Program-made: the position numbers and the translations under genes
Part shown: positions 8,010 through 18,358 of the stretch, one piece after another
How the letters are laid out: every line of letters starts with the position of its first letter
Position numbering within the stretch: the stretch's first letter is position 1
Assembly (NCBI GenBank): GCA_001931905.2
Contig: MSJI02000256.1
Span: 1 to 24,795 of the forward strand
Source: Cladosporium sp. IMV 00045
Taxonomy: Eukaryota > Ascomycota > Dothideomycetes > Cladosporiales > Cladosporiaceae
Direction: 5' to 3'
DNA length: 24,795 bases
The notes under the pieces: generated by a model
Database searches by the model: none
Told to the model about the DNA's origin: nothing
The model's input: only the letters and a program-made list of their open reading frames with translations

Positions 8010-9513
8010 TCATGCCACATAAGCGTTGAGCCCTCCAACCGTAACAGTAAGCAGCGCCGGATTCGGGCTGTTCAGCGCGCCCTCTTGTCCAACTCCTCCA
8101 TCGGGAGTGACATCGTCGTATGGGAAAGCGTAGCCATGTCCATCGACGTTTGCCGCGTGCACCAAGCGGGAGTAATGCTGTTACAGCAAAAAATCAGCTT
8201 CAGATTTCTCAAAAACACGCCTCCTTCTCGAAACCAAACTTACATTCGTCACATCATTCTTATAATATTGCTCCGGCCCGACCTTGTTGGGATGCTCACT
8301 AGCCAACAACAAGGTGCTGCGATTGAACGCGGCGGCCAGACGGGGGATGATAGCGTTGGTCTGGTCATTGGAGCCCGTGGCGAACGGGCCTGTCGAGCAG
8401 CCGAAGATGTCTCTGGCTGTTGGCCTGGGGAAGGTGGAGCCTTTGTCGTAGGTGAGGACGTTGTTGTTCACTTTGCCGGCGACGCTGCCGAAGGAGGCTT
8501 GCGTGTTGATCGTGAGGGGTTGGGAGGTGTAGCGGGACCAGACTGTGGCTGTTAGCGATTTGTCGGGAGTATGAAGTAGACATGTGGCTTGCCTTGATTG
8601 ATGTAGTCATCCCAGTAGGTCTTGAACCAGGAAGGGTTAAGGAGGATGCCTGAGTTGGGGCTTAGGGCACGCAAGTTGTTGCCACTTTTCGACTTGACGA
8701 TTAGAGAGCTCCATCTGCGGCCATCCTTGGCGGTCTGGTCTTTCAAGCCTTGACAGATCTGGTCGAGGCCGGTTGGCTTCATGCCCGAGACGTGAGAGCT
8801 TGTTCCAGAACCGTCTTTGAGCGTCAAGGCAAGTGGCAATGCGGACACGAAGTCGACATAGCTGATGTTGATGAACAGCTCCCAGCTGTTGAAAGTGAAC
8901 TCGCAGAAAGCGAAGTTGGTGTCAATGTTTGGGTCAGCAGGGTTGAAGATCGAAGGTTCCACTAGGCCTGGGCCAGGGTTGACGAAGAACTGGAGACGCT
9001 TGCCAGATGAGAACCAGATGCGGCCGCCGGCGATTCTGGGCACTGTTACGGTGACAGTGTTGCCTGGGGCGCCGAGTGGGATGGATATGTCTCTATCCAA
9101 GGCTTGGCCGGTAGATGATGGGGACGACGGGTAGTATGCTGTTTTGCCGTCTGCAGATAGTAGGAACAGAGAAGAGTTGTTGTCGATGGCTTGTCCAGCT
9201 AGTACGAGTTAGTCGTCGCTTTGGCCATATCTGACTGTGACACGATCTTACTGATGTACGCAAAGACATCGCCCGAGGTTGTCTGGTTTTGCAGCGCGAT
9301 CTGCAGCGTCGGCATAGTGCTTGCCTTCGCTGGGGACGATTTATCATGAGGTTCAGTAGGCTGTTGAGGTGCCGCTTTGGGCTGCTCAGGTAATGATACT
9401 TTGTTCGAAGGTTGAGCAGAGTCCCCAGGCGTTTTTGTTCTTCTTTGGAACCATGTTGGCACACGCTTGAACAATTTCCTAACCCGTGAAATGATAGAGT
9501 TAGAAGGAGCCAT
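8010..9513 (-). CDS. GH64 beta-1,3-glucanase-like protein (four exons), no signal peptide
   Basis: The product belongs to glycoside hydrolase family 64 (thaumatin-like; laminaripentaose-producing beta-1,3-glucanases). Exons are 9513-9252, 9198-8593, 8542-8244 and 8177-8010, giving 444 residues. Introns are 53 nt (GTAAGA, branch ACTAAC), 50 nt (GC donor, AAG|GCAAGC, branch GCTAAC) and 66 nt (GTAAGT). All phases agree, and the joins rebuild family segments such as YITGQAIDNNSS, DYINQVWSRYTS and NDVTNHYSRLVHAAN. Candidate catalytic acids are E187 (in FCEFTFN) and D203 (in SYVDFVS); their 16-residue spacing equals that of the Glu/Asp pair in the structurally studied Streptomyces enzyme. The first 70 residues hold a basic segment (IISRVRKLFKRV) and a P/Q/S/K linker instead of a secretion signal. 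The ATG at 9513 is the first in frame; a TTG lies 21 nt upstream. An action on the fungus's own glucan or an unconventional export route is speculative. Confidence 0.92.
8543..8592 (-). other. GC-AG intron in the GH64 gene
   Basis: Reading on the minus strand, the exon ends CAATCAAG and the intron begins GCAAGC. It ends GCTAACAGCCACAG. No GT donor nearby gives the right frame, while the GC donor fits the stronger flanking consensus typical of GC-AG introns (AAG before, AAG after the GC). Confidence 0.85.
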
Positions 9514-10549
9514 TTTGAATTGCCGAAAATGCAAGAGGCTGTCAGATCACCGGCAACGAAGAAGGCGCACAACAAATCTCTGTAGCAGCAACGAGGCTGC
9601 TGCCCCTTTTTATTTCCATCTCTGCGTCAAAGTCACCTGAGGGAAGGCGTTCGCCACTACCAGAGTATATCTAGAAGTCAGCAGTGGTCTCTGAACAAAT
9701 GTGATGCATCGCCGTTGGAAGCCTTTTTTCTCCGACTGGATATTGAGGAGAGGGTGTGTATGTTAACATATAATGAGCAGAATCCCAAGAAGAGATTGAG
9801 CCGAGAAAGGTTGCCACGAGACAACGATAGCGGCCTCAGCTAGTCGAGGTACGCGATACATCTTATGTAAAGTCTTGCATTCTAGAGATGTACGGCGGTC
9901 AGCGGCGAATAGCACATCTTTGTGCAAGAATGGCGTTCTCCTAAGGATCAAATATTCTGCGACCGGTCTGGAGTGGCTTTCAGTGTTTCATTATGCCTCC
10001 CCAAGGGGACAAAGATCCCCAAGCCAAAGTGACGTTGTAACAAGCCGCAAGCTGATAGTCAGGCGGCCCGGTGTGACGAGAGGCTTGTAGAGTTTAATGA
10101 TGATCATCAGGTGAGCGGGCCACGAGTATAATGTAGATCTATACGTATCCTGCGAACCGAACAACGTGATGGAAATGCCGTGCTTGCCTGATTTGATGGA
10201 GGTTGGTGTGAAGTTACATAGCGGCTGAGCCAAGAAGCGCCACTGAAACATGAGGCTCGTGATATATTGTTGGCAGACAATCGCGTTGTCACGGACTACC
10301 ATGTGCATACATATTCACCTGATCCTCTAAGTGACAGCTAAAATTGTATATTGCTAACCCGGCGCTGAACGAGAGGGTGATATAGCTAAGCGCAAAGTAT
10401 GTTGCAGTCACATCGGACCCTTGTGGTAGAAGTGCGAGCGACGGAACGTTTTTGACCTCATGATATGGGGACTGCTATTATCGTGGCTGTGATATGATAG
10501 CGAGGCACGTCACCTAATTTGTAGGATAAAATCGAGCTAAGATTCCCTA
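9514..10549. other. 1-kb intergenic region without a convincing gene
   Basis: The left end is the upstream region of the GH64 gene. On the minus strand an AATAAAAA TATA-like sequence lies at 9606-9613, about 95 bp before its ATG. A perfect 12-bp palindrome, TATGTTAACATA, is at 9759-9770. Short open frames, the longest 105 codons on the minus strand (9991-10308), show no family resemblance. The right end is the 3' flank of the auxilin gene. I see no transposon ends or tRNA. Confidence 0.5.
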
Positions 10550-13288
10550 TCATAGGTTGTTGTCCTTCTTGAACTTATCCCAAGCCTCATTCAGCGTGCT
10601 GAAGACGGCTGCACTGATCATCCGCTGCTCGGTACTGGCGTCTTGAGGGATCTGTAGAGACAATTAGTTACGGCTCAAAAACAGTGATTTATATGGAAGA
10701 CTTACCTTGTCAGGATGTACTTTACCAATCGCCTTCATATAGACGATCTTGACCTTGTTGGGCATCACCAAATCGCTCATACCAACCTTCTTCCATCCAG
10801 CACCCTCCCAAAGCACACCATCCAAACTCTGTAGGAGCGCACGCAGGTTGTCGGCTTTGCCGCCTTTCCAAGTAGCCAGGCGATTCTCAACAGCATCTGT
10901 GAGAGCAAACTTCTCGTCATCAGCCTTCTCGGCTGCTGCATTGGCCTCGCGTAACCTCTTGACTGCTTCTGCAGAGGTAGCGTTATCAAGCGCGGGTCGT
11001 TGCATGGTGTTGCCCATGCTTTTCGCAGGCGGTGCTTTTCCTGCTAACGGCGCCTGGCTGCGAATAGGGGCAGCCTTAGGTTTAGGCGCGGGTTTGGGGG
11101 CGGCGGTTTTCTCACATCGGTCACGGCCACGGATAGCAACAGCACCGCCAACTCCGGCTTGCACGGCTTGTTTCCAAACGGCGGCTGCATCGTTCCATTT
11201 CTCCATGTGTTCCAAGGCTTCAGCCTTCCGCATCAAAGCTTTGCCAAAGAACTCACGCATATCTTTCAAGCCCTCACCAGCACCGAGCTCGATTGATTCG
11301 TTAGACCCTTGGTTGGGGCCGATGATCGCAAGAGCCTGATCGGCATCGGACACGGCGACTTTCGGGTCGCCCGTTTTCAGAGCCGTAAGTGAGCGGTTGC
11401 AGAGCACGATGATTGTGATAGGGTGTGTAGGTGGAAGTGGCGACAACGCAGCACTGTACGACTCTTGAGCTGCCGCAAAATCACCTCGCTTGAATGATTC
11501 GCCTCCTCTCTTGCGGTGATCTGCAGATGATGATAGAGCCGATGGAGATACTGACGGCACAGCACGCGGTGGAGCTTGTGGTCGCGGACTGGGTGATGCG
11601 CTGGGCTTTGAGACGGGCTTTGGTGCTGGTGGAGCTTGGGTAGGAGCAGGGCCAAATAAGTCAACCTCAGGTTCTGGCTGCGGCTCAGGCTTAGGAGTTG
11701 GTCTCTTCCTCCGAGCAGGGCTGACGTAGGCTTGTGCAGACTGGTCTTCAACATCTTGTCTACTCAGCTTGCTGGTAGGACGCTTGTCAAGAGAAGGTTG
11801 CTGATCCATAAATCGAGTCTGAGGCGAAGGTCGCTGCTGATTCTGTTGCGACGATTCACGGCTCTTTGCTGCAGGTCCCTGTGAAGATTGGCGCTCGGAA
11901 GGTCTGGCAGGGCGTTGGGGAAGGACTTCGCGGGGCATGTCGAGCATGGCAGCCTCGTCCGTTGCGATCTGAGCTGCAGAGCGAGGATCCTGGCGGCGCT
12001 GGCTGCTGGCACGGCTCGATTGCCCACTAGTTCCTTCTGTCATCCACTTCGGCTGACCAGAACTACGCTCCTGTTGAAAGTCTGCCACTGTCTTTGCCAT
12101 TTGCTTCTGACTGGCTTTCCATATAGAATTGGCAGATTTGAATAGCTTAGTGCCAAATTCGGAAGCCATTTGTGATGGGTCCTTTTCGGCGTTGGCAGGG
12201 GAGCGGCTATCTTGACGCCTAGTTCCAGAATCCGACCGCCGTTCCTGGCCCATCCAGTTCGGTTCTGCCGCCTGATCATCGCGTCTCCTCTGCGAAGGGC
12301 CTCTGCTTCCGGTTGATGGGCTTTCCCCAGCTGACCGTGATTCACTCTGTGCTTTCTGCTTCGACTCTTCGTGGGCTTGTTGTAGCAGCCAACCAACAGC
12401 GTTCTGCACGTCACCGCCCGTCTCAGCCAAAGCAAGTCTCGCGGTATCAGTAGGGAATCCCATATCAACTAATTCTGCAAGCGCTCGATCTCCTGGCTCG
12501 GCAGTATTCGCAGACCTTTGGTTTGCTACGTTTTCATCCCATTCAGGTGACGCAGATTCGGGCGAAGGTGGCTTCGCTGGTGTTTCGGTAACCGGTTTGC
12601 CCAAGTCACCCAGAATGTCGTCGTCGTCGACTGAGGATGACTGCACCGGCACGTTGTGCTGCCTGTTGTTCTTTTGCGCAATTTCTGCCAGTCCAAATGG
12701 GTCGTCATCGTCATTGAAATCGGTGGGAGCTGCACTCGTGGTTGCTTTCGGCTGTGTCGCTACTGCCGGCGTACTTCTACCACTTGCGGGCCCAGAAGCC
12801 GGAGGCGGGTAGTGGCTAGCTTTGTCTACAGGCGCCGTCCGATTGAAGGCAGCCAGTATATCGTCCACATCTTCTCCGTTACTCGGCGCAGCAGCAGGGG
12901 AGGAACCCCTAGCCACGGGAGTGCCTCTACCACTCCCAAGATTATCCCATAGTTGTGCCTGTTGATTTTGTTGCTTTCTCTTTTCCTCAATCAACTGCCT
13001 TTGCCTTTCCTGAATCGAGAGATTGTTTGTGGCCTTTTGGGACGGCAATGAAGTCAGGCTCCCAAAGGCATCATTCGCGGGCGTAATAGGCTTCGACCCT
13101 TTCTTCGCGCTGTTGTTGACGGTACTGGAGGGCCGACTGAGATTTTGAGGTGACGCATTGCCAGACTGTTGAGGCTGAGGGCTTGCTCGAAAACCATTGT
13201 ATGTTGAAGCGAATGCATTTGGTTGCAGGGGAGCGGATGCGGTTTGTTTTGGAGCGCTTTGCCAATCTTCTCCCAGTAGGTCGTCCAT
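10550..13288 (-). CDS. SWA2: Auxilin-like J-domain protein Swa2 (UBA-TPR-J), two exons
   Basis: This is the clathrin-uncoating cochaperone that recruits Hsp70 to clathrin-coated vesicles. Exons are 13288-10706 and 10651-10550, giving 894 residues. The 54-nt intron has donor GTAAGT, branch ACTAAT and acceptor CTACAG, and it cuts directly after the HPDK of the J domain. Order of parts: a disordered N-terminal half beginning MDDLLGEDWQSAP, with W/D/F-type short motifs expected for clathrin or adaptor binding; a UBA domain around residues 267-305 (MGF at 276); a long linker; TPR repeats around 590-670; and a C-terminal J domain about 830-894 with H858-P-D. The second exon supplies the last J-domain helix (FSTLNEAWDKFKKDN). 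I chose the ATG at 13288 (ACCATGG context) because the frame upstream offers only GTG. The architecture matches yeast Swa2. Confidence 0.95.
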
Positions 13289-14101
13289 GGTTCGAAAGGG
13301 TGTGTTATGATTCAGACATTCCACGAAGATAACAAAAGTAGAATCGCACAGCAGAAGTAAGGAAGAGGGTGAAATGCGATTGTTTGTCTATCGACTTGGA
13401 GAGTCGACATTGAAGCTCGCGTGAGATGTCCAAGTGGCATGAATGCTGCCTGAGGCTCTAGAAACGCGATATGTCATGAGCCCTTGGTGTATAGAATCTT
13501 GAACACCGACATGTAAATACAGCCGAGACTGCTAAGATCATTCCCTCTCATCATTCTCATCATTTTCAGAGCATTAATATCTTCACATGCACCATGTATT
13601 CACTTCAATTGATTACAAGGAACCGTGCTACAGACCCAACGCCTCACAAGGCTTCATCTGGTTGACTACCTAGGTGGAACCTTCACCTATACAATGAATG
13701 TCTTTATAATAATTGTCGTTGCCAGGTGAGTCGCTCATGCTCACATCTTGGACGTTTTCAAAGGCGAGTTGGCGGTGCCTCCGGAGTCTCTTATCATCGC
13801 ACTCATCCCGAGATCGGCAACGGCAGACGTGCTGACATGGATCCGGCACTTTACAATCGATTGCAGGCTTGGAGCAGAAACTCTATTTGCCTTTTAGCCG
13901 CGGTCAACACTTCTTCTATTCACCTCTGAGCGGAGGCCTCTGCCTTTCCAATCCTTCTATCAAAACATTAGCTTACTCCAGGGCCAATCTCTTTGAATTT
14001 GTTACTGTGTTGCCAACTCTTTTTTTCCCGCCCGTTTGCTTCAAACCGCGAGTTCCGGCTCGGCACTTGGTTGTGTCATAGATCTGGAAAATTCACGCTG
14101 T
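13289..14101. promoter_or_regulatory. Divergent promoter region, SWA2 and MFS transporter
   Basis: This 813-bp stretch lies between two divergent start codons. Pyrimidine-rich tracts are at about 13541-13570 and 14019-14035, as often found near fungal transcription starts. A perfect CAG|GTGAGT donor-like site at 13723-13731 could belong to a 5' UTR intron of the transporter gene. No convincing coding region is seen. Confidence 0.5.
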
Positions 14102-16120
14102 ATGAAAGAAGACCATCATGTTGGGAGCACGTCGCATTCGGCGCAATCCTCCATATCTCAAGTAGACAGCACTGCAACAACGCTTCTCGCAAGTCCTGCT
14201 AGCTCACGGTCGCTTTCATTCGAAAAGACACATGCAAATTTTGGCTACAAGAATGGCCACGCTCAACACAACGCACATGGAAAGACTTACGGCGATGTGA
14301 ATGAGTGCGAAGACGAAGATTCCGACGAAGATCGCGGAGAAGACGATCGACTTCTTGCTCACAATGCTGCGGCATTGAGCTCACATGCAGAAGCTGCCGC
14401 TGCCTTTAATTCACAACGGGACGATGGGCCTCGCATTTCGCCACCAAAGGGAAAACCAAAACCTGTGTCATGGTCCGAACTGCCAAAGAAAGGCCAACTT
14501 GCCATTCTGACCATCGCTAGGCTGTCCGAACCGCTCACGCAGCAAGGATTGCAGAGTTACATGTTCTACCAACTCAAGTCGTTTACCCTTCCCAATGGCA
14601 ACCCTCCTTCGGATAGCACAGTAGCGAAGCAAGCTGGTATCTTAGCCGCTGCATTCACCGGTGCTCAATTCCTAACCGCCATGATATGGGGGAGACTAGC
14701 TGACACCGAGACCTTTGGCCGTAAAAGGGTCATCTTAATCGGACTGCTGGGCACGGCGATCGGCAGTCTGGGTTTCGGCTTCAGCAAGTCCTTCGCCACA
14801 GCGGTGTTCTGGAGATGCTTTGGAGGCATCCTGAACGGCAATATTGGCGTTATGCGAACAATGATCTCCGAAATTGTGCGCGAGAAAAAGTATCAGAGTC
14901 GAGCCTTCTTACTCATGCCGATGTGCTTCAACATCGGCGTAATCATAGGGCCTCTTCTTGGCGGATGGCTGGCAGATCCAGCTGGTAGCTACCCTGGAGT
15001 ATTCGGTCCTGGTGGAAGTATCGGCGGGGAGAAAGGCGTGCGATGGCTAATGGAATATCCGTACGCACTTCCCAATGTTGTCAACGCGTGTTTTCTTTCC
15101 GGGAGCGCTCTCGCCATCCTATTTGGCCTTGAAGAAACACTTAGTGCTCTCAGGAATAGGCCAGACTATCCACTGCAAGTGAGTCGATGGCTCTTGAGGG
15201 TTTTCACGGGTCGGCGAGAATCGCACGAGTACACACCAGTTGCTGATGGCACCTACGCATCTGCCACAGACGACGTCGAGCTGCAGTCTCCGACGTCGAA
15301 TACGCCAACTCCACCGGAAATTCAACGCAAACTTCCCTTCCGCCGTATCTGGACCCGCAATCTCGTTCTGACATTCATCGCACATGGTTTATTGGCCATG
15401 CACGTTGGGACTTTCAACAATTTGTGGTTTGTCTTTCTCTCGACGCCACGCTACGATGCCTCTGCCCATGACAATCCGCACGACAAGCACGTCCTTGCTC
15501 TTCCTCATGGCTACAAACCACATGCACCTTTCACTTTCACTGGCGGTCTAGCTCTTCCGCCTCCCAGCATAGGGACTGCGCTTGCAATCCTAGGTGTAAT
15601 TGGCATCAGCATGCAGCTACTGCTCTTCCCAAAGATCAGCTTCAAGCTAGGAACCACCCGCTCGTTCCGACTAAGTCTGCTGCTCTTCCCTTTCTCCTAC
15701 TTCCTGGCGCCCTACCTGGCCGTGATCCCTTCATCTTCCTCAGCCTCGGAGCAGGCTTCTGGTGCTTGGATCTGGCTTGGCATTACGTTTGTTCTTGCTG
15801 TGCAGGTGACGGCGCGGACTTTCGCATTGCCATCTACGGCCATTCTGGTTAACAACTGCTGCCCGCATCCGAGCGTGTTGGGTAGTGTGCATGGCATTGC
15901 ACAGAGTGTGTCGAGTCTGACGAGAACCATTGGCCCAGTACTAGCGGGATGGTTATATGGCATCGGCCTCAACAAAGGAGTGGTAGGTCTGGCATGGTGG
16001 TCAATGTCGTGCGTCGCTCTAGTAGGTGCGGTCGCGGGCCGATTTGTGAAAGAAGGGAGCGGTCATGAAATCTGGCTTGAGGGTGAAAAGGAAGAAGTCG
16101 AGTCAGTGGTTAGGAAATAA
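14102..16120 (+). CDS. MFS transporter, YCR023C/TetA-like group
   Basis: This is a major facilitator superfamily membrane transporter of 672 residues from the ATG at 14102, intronless. The frame extends upstream only to a TTG, so this is the first ATG, although its Kozak context (TGTATGA) is weak. The first roughly 140 residues are cytosolic, Ser-rich and strongly acidic (CEDEDSDEDRGEDD). Twelve membrane segments follow in two halves, split by a central loop of about 80 residues. Motif A is clear in the loop after TM2 (GRLADTETFGRKR), and the TM5 motif reads IGPLLGGWLADP. The second half has QSVSSLTRTIGPVLAGWLYG. This pattern matches the fungal YCR023C-like and plant zinc-induced-facilitator-like subgroup. 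The substrate is unknown; drug or metal-chelate export is only a family-level suggestion. Confidence 0.88.
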   Translation: MKEDHHVGSTSHSAQSSISQVDSTATTLLASPASSRSLSFEKTHANFGYKNGHAQHNAHGKTYGDVNECEDEDSDEDRGEDDRLLAHNAAALSSHAEAAAAFNSQRDDGPRISPPKGKPKPVSWSELPKKGQLAILTIARLSEPLTQQGLQSYMFYQLKSFTLPNGNPPSDSTVAKQAGILAAAFTGAQFLTAMIWGRLADTETFGRKRVILIGLLGTAIGSLGFGFSKSFATAVFWRCFGGILNGNIGVMRTMISEIVREKKYQSRAFLLMPMCFNIGVIIGPLLGGWLADPAGSYPGVFGPGGSIGGEKGVRWLMEYPYALPNVVNACFLSGSALAILFGLEETLSALRNRPDYPLQVSRWLLRVFTGRRESHEYTPVADGTYASATDDVELQSPTSNTPTPPEIQRKLPFRRIWTRNLVLTFIAHGLLAMHVGTFNNLWFVFLSTPRYDASAHDNPHDKHVLALPHGYKPHAPFTFTGGLALPPPSIGTALAILGVIGISMQLLLFPKISFKLGTTRSFRLSLLLFPFSYFLAPYLAVIPSSSSASEQASGAWIWLGITFVLAVQVTARTFALPSTAILVNNCCPHPSVLGSVHGIAQSVSSLTRTIGPVLAGWLYGIGLNKGVVGLAWWSMSCVALVGAVAGRFVKEGSGHEIWLEGEKEEVESVVRK

Positions 16121-16519
16121 TAGAATATAGATGATTATAACGATCGGTATGAATGCATGAGTTTCTATGCAGTGACTGGCGGCCAGCCCCACAAGCTTCG
16201 CCTTTCATTCACTTCCTCTCGCAGCGCCGTCAAAGCTTGGCAACCCCAATTCGATGTTTGCTCGCCGCCTCCATCTACAAACTCGACTTACACACTCGTC
16301 TCGACAACATTCTCTACTGCATCTGCAATTATCCTAGTCGCGCCGAAACATCTTGTGTCACTCCGCAACGACTTCAACCATCGCCGATACGTGCAGCTAA
16401 TCTGTCTTCAAAGTCATTACCGAGCCGCGACGCCTTGCACCACGTTCATCAGCTCTGTTGCCCCACTCACTATTCGGCTCCATTTGCGTGCCCCTGGAAA
16501 CGGTTTCTCTAACACTGCC
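16121..16519. promoter_or_regulatory. Upstream region of the F-box-like gene
   Basis: This 399-bp stretch is pyrimidine-rich and looks like promoter plus 5' UTR. It happens to be open in the frame of the downstream gene from an ATG at 16157, but the encoded 121 residues have no protein character, and that ATG is only 36 bp from the transporter stop codon. Confidence 0.55.
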
Positions 16520-17638
16520 ATGGCGACCGGATTTCCTTTTCTCAGGCTTCCTCCTGAGTTGCGCAATCAGGTCTACCAGGAGGTAGCGCTCTGTGCACCC
16601 GAGGTGAAGCTCTTCGATTCCCAGATCATTCCACCACCACTCGCCGATACCTGTAGACAAATCAGAGCAGAAATGAGCGGCAGCTACGAGCTTGACCTTT
16701 CTTCGAACCGTCACTCAACAATCATCGCCCATGTTACCAACTGTAACTTCGAGCCTTTGAGGCAATGGCTCGACTTCAACGACGCCGACGATAACGACAA
16801 CGAGGCTTCCAACAAGCGCAAGGGAGTTTCTCGTCCCTTAGTTATCTGCATGACTTTGACCTCAACCGAGCTGCCGGGATCGTCTCCTTACCCCAAGCTA
16901 AGAGCAGGCATGCTCTTCCGCAGCATACAAAATTTCCAGAGCGAATGGACCGACAAGCCATGTTCATTGATGTATGGTCGTACTAAGGCTGTATGTCGTG
17001 GTTATGGCGAACCGCCTCAGTGGTTCGGGTCCAGGGATGGTAGACTCTTTCGCTTGTGCCGCAGACGTAGCTCACAGCTCCACTACAATGTCACGTGTCA
17101 TATGCGCGTCGTCTGGAATGATCATCACACGATGTGTCGAGCTGTCAAAAGCACGGTGAACGATGGCTTCACTTACCTTGGTGATTTCGCTTCGGAACTC
17201 TTGAAAAAGTTGTACGATGATCTGCTTGGGACTCCTGGACCCATTCGGCCTCCTCGTGGGTCAACAATACTTTTCGCTATCTTCGTTGCGCTCTTGGGAA
17301 TCTGTAAGACACAAAACGAGAAAAAATGGGATCCAAGATTCTGCAGACGACTCAGCATGAGGGAATGGCGCATTGTCAGATACTATCGCTCACTTGACGT
17401 CAGAGCATTCGAGAGCGTTCGGGACAGTGCAAGCAAGGACGCGACGAATCGGTATTCGCCTTTACGGTATTACTATCGCTTCTACCACAAAAGGTTTCTC
17501 AACTCGCCGGTTGCGATGCGGCTTGCATTGAATGATTGGAACCCGGGATGGGAGGAGTACGGAAGCTCTCTTCGAGTTTCTAAGGCCGCGCTGGGTCTGA
17601 CATCAGGTGATCTGATCGTCTGTTCAATTCCTTGGTGA
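16520..17638 (+). CDS. F-box-like fungal protein, function unknown
   Basis: This is an intronless gene of 372 residues. I prefer the ATG at 16520 because it sits in an excellent context (GCCATGGCG) and is followed at once by the recognisable domain FPFLRLPPELRNQVYQ. That L-P-x-E-[LI]-R-N-x-[VI]-Y pattern is common to a very large group of Pezizomycotina proteins with an F-box-like or 2EXR-like N-terminal helix set, as is the later PPLADTCRQIRAE. F-box proteins recruit substrates to SCF ubiquitin ligases, but most of this fungal group is uncharacterised. The rest of the chain contains Arg- and Tyr-rich stretches and no second domain that I recognise. An upstream in-frame ATG at 16157 would add 121 unlikely residues. 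Confidence 0.8.
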   Translation: MATGFPFLRLPPELRNQVYQEVALCAPEVKLFDSQIIPPPLADTCRQIRAEMSGSYELDLSSNRHSTIIAHVTNCNFEPLRQWLDFNDADDNDNEASNKRKGVSRPLVICMTLTSTELPGSSPYPKLRAGMLFRSIQNFQSEWTDKPCSLMYGRTKAVCRGYGEPPQWFGSRDGRLFRLCRRRSSQLHYNVTCHMRVVWNDHHTMCRAVKSTVNDGFTYLGDFASELLKKLYDDLLGTPGPIRPPRGSTILFAIFVALLGICKTQNEKKWDPRFCRRLSMREWRIVRYYRSLDVRAFESVRDSASKDATNRYSPLRYYYRFYHKRFLNSPVAMRLALNDWNPGWEEYGSSLRVSKAALGLTSGDLIVCSIPW

Positions 17639-18358
17639 AACCGTCATGTCTGGTAAGATCATGACCGATTCAGAGGCGATCAAGAAAACTATACCGTCAT
17701 CGTCGTGGAGTGATCGACTTTTGGAGCCAATGAAAAATGTCACAGTTTGGAAAGAGGAGTAGATGATTGACTGTTCGTTCTGGAGGATGTGAGGTACAGA
17801 GGTTTCATCTCTGGAAGTTCAAGAGAGCAGGTCGCAAGTTACTTGGGCGAACTTCTGCCTCTCGATGCGAACAGATCGGGTGAGTGATCGTAGCTGCCAA
17901 CGTTGCTTTACATGCATCGCGAAACGCACACTATTTCCGTTGTTTGACGGTTATGCCAAACCGAGTGTTGAGTGCTCGAAGGACCTTCGCATTCACAAGT
18001 GCGTGTGGTAAGTGTTTTTAGGTCGGAGGAAAGCACATCATCGTTTGAAATTGCGTAGATAGTATAAATTATTCCCATGCTGAGCCGCTTCACGTGTGCT
18101 AGTATCACTATGATCAATAAGTCAAAGGTATTACACGCTCCAGAGGTTTTGACCGAATTGAAACAAGGTCTCGAGAATTGACTATTAAGTGATCAAAGCA
18201 GCTGAAAGCGTGCTTTCGTATCATGCAAAACTGGAAGTCGGCAAAAGTGGAGTGGCTGGGTATGAAGTGAGGTAGGATTTTCGGAACCGACACTTGGAAC
18301 ACAAGCACAACGACGAGGTGCCAACGTTCAGTAGATTGTGGACTAACAAACAAAGTCT
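17639..18358. other. Intergenic region with one possible short ORF
   Basis: This 720-bp stretch lies between the F-box-like gene (+) and the end of a minus-strand gene. A 38-codon plus-strand frame, ATG 17646 to stop 17762, begins MSGKIMTDSEAIKK and has protein-like composition, but it has no independent support. A TATA-like GTATAAATTA lies at about 18061-18070. Nothing else is recognisable. Confidence 0.45.

Noticed and set aside
7719..8555. 278-codon plus-strand ORF across the GH64 3' exons
   Set aside because: It is antisense to well-supported GH64 exons 3 and 4 and the flanking 3' region.
9991..10308. 105-codon minus-strand ORF in the 1-kb gap
   Set aside because: It has no recognisable domain and no good start context; a chance open frame is likely.
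13694..13725. Possible upstream exon of the MFS gene (ATG 13694, donor GTGAGT)
   Set aside because: It is phase-compatible with an acceptor near 14051, but it needs an intron of over 300 nt and adds a short hydrophobic start not expected for this transporter group; a 5' UTR intron is more likely.
16157..16519. In-frame N-terminal extension of the F-box-like gene
   Set aside because: The 121 residues look like translated pyrimidine-rich UTR, and the later ATG at 16520 has a far better context just before the domain.
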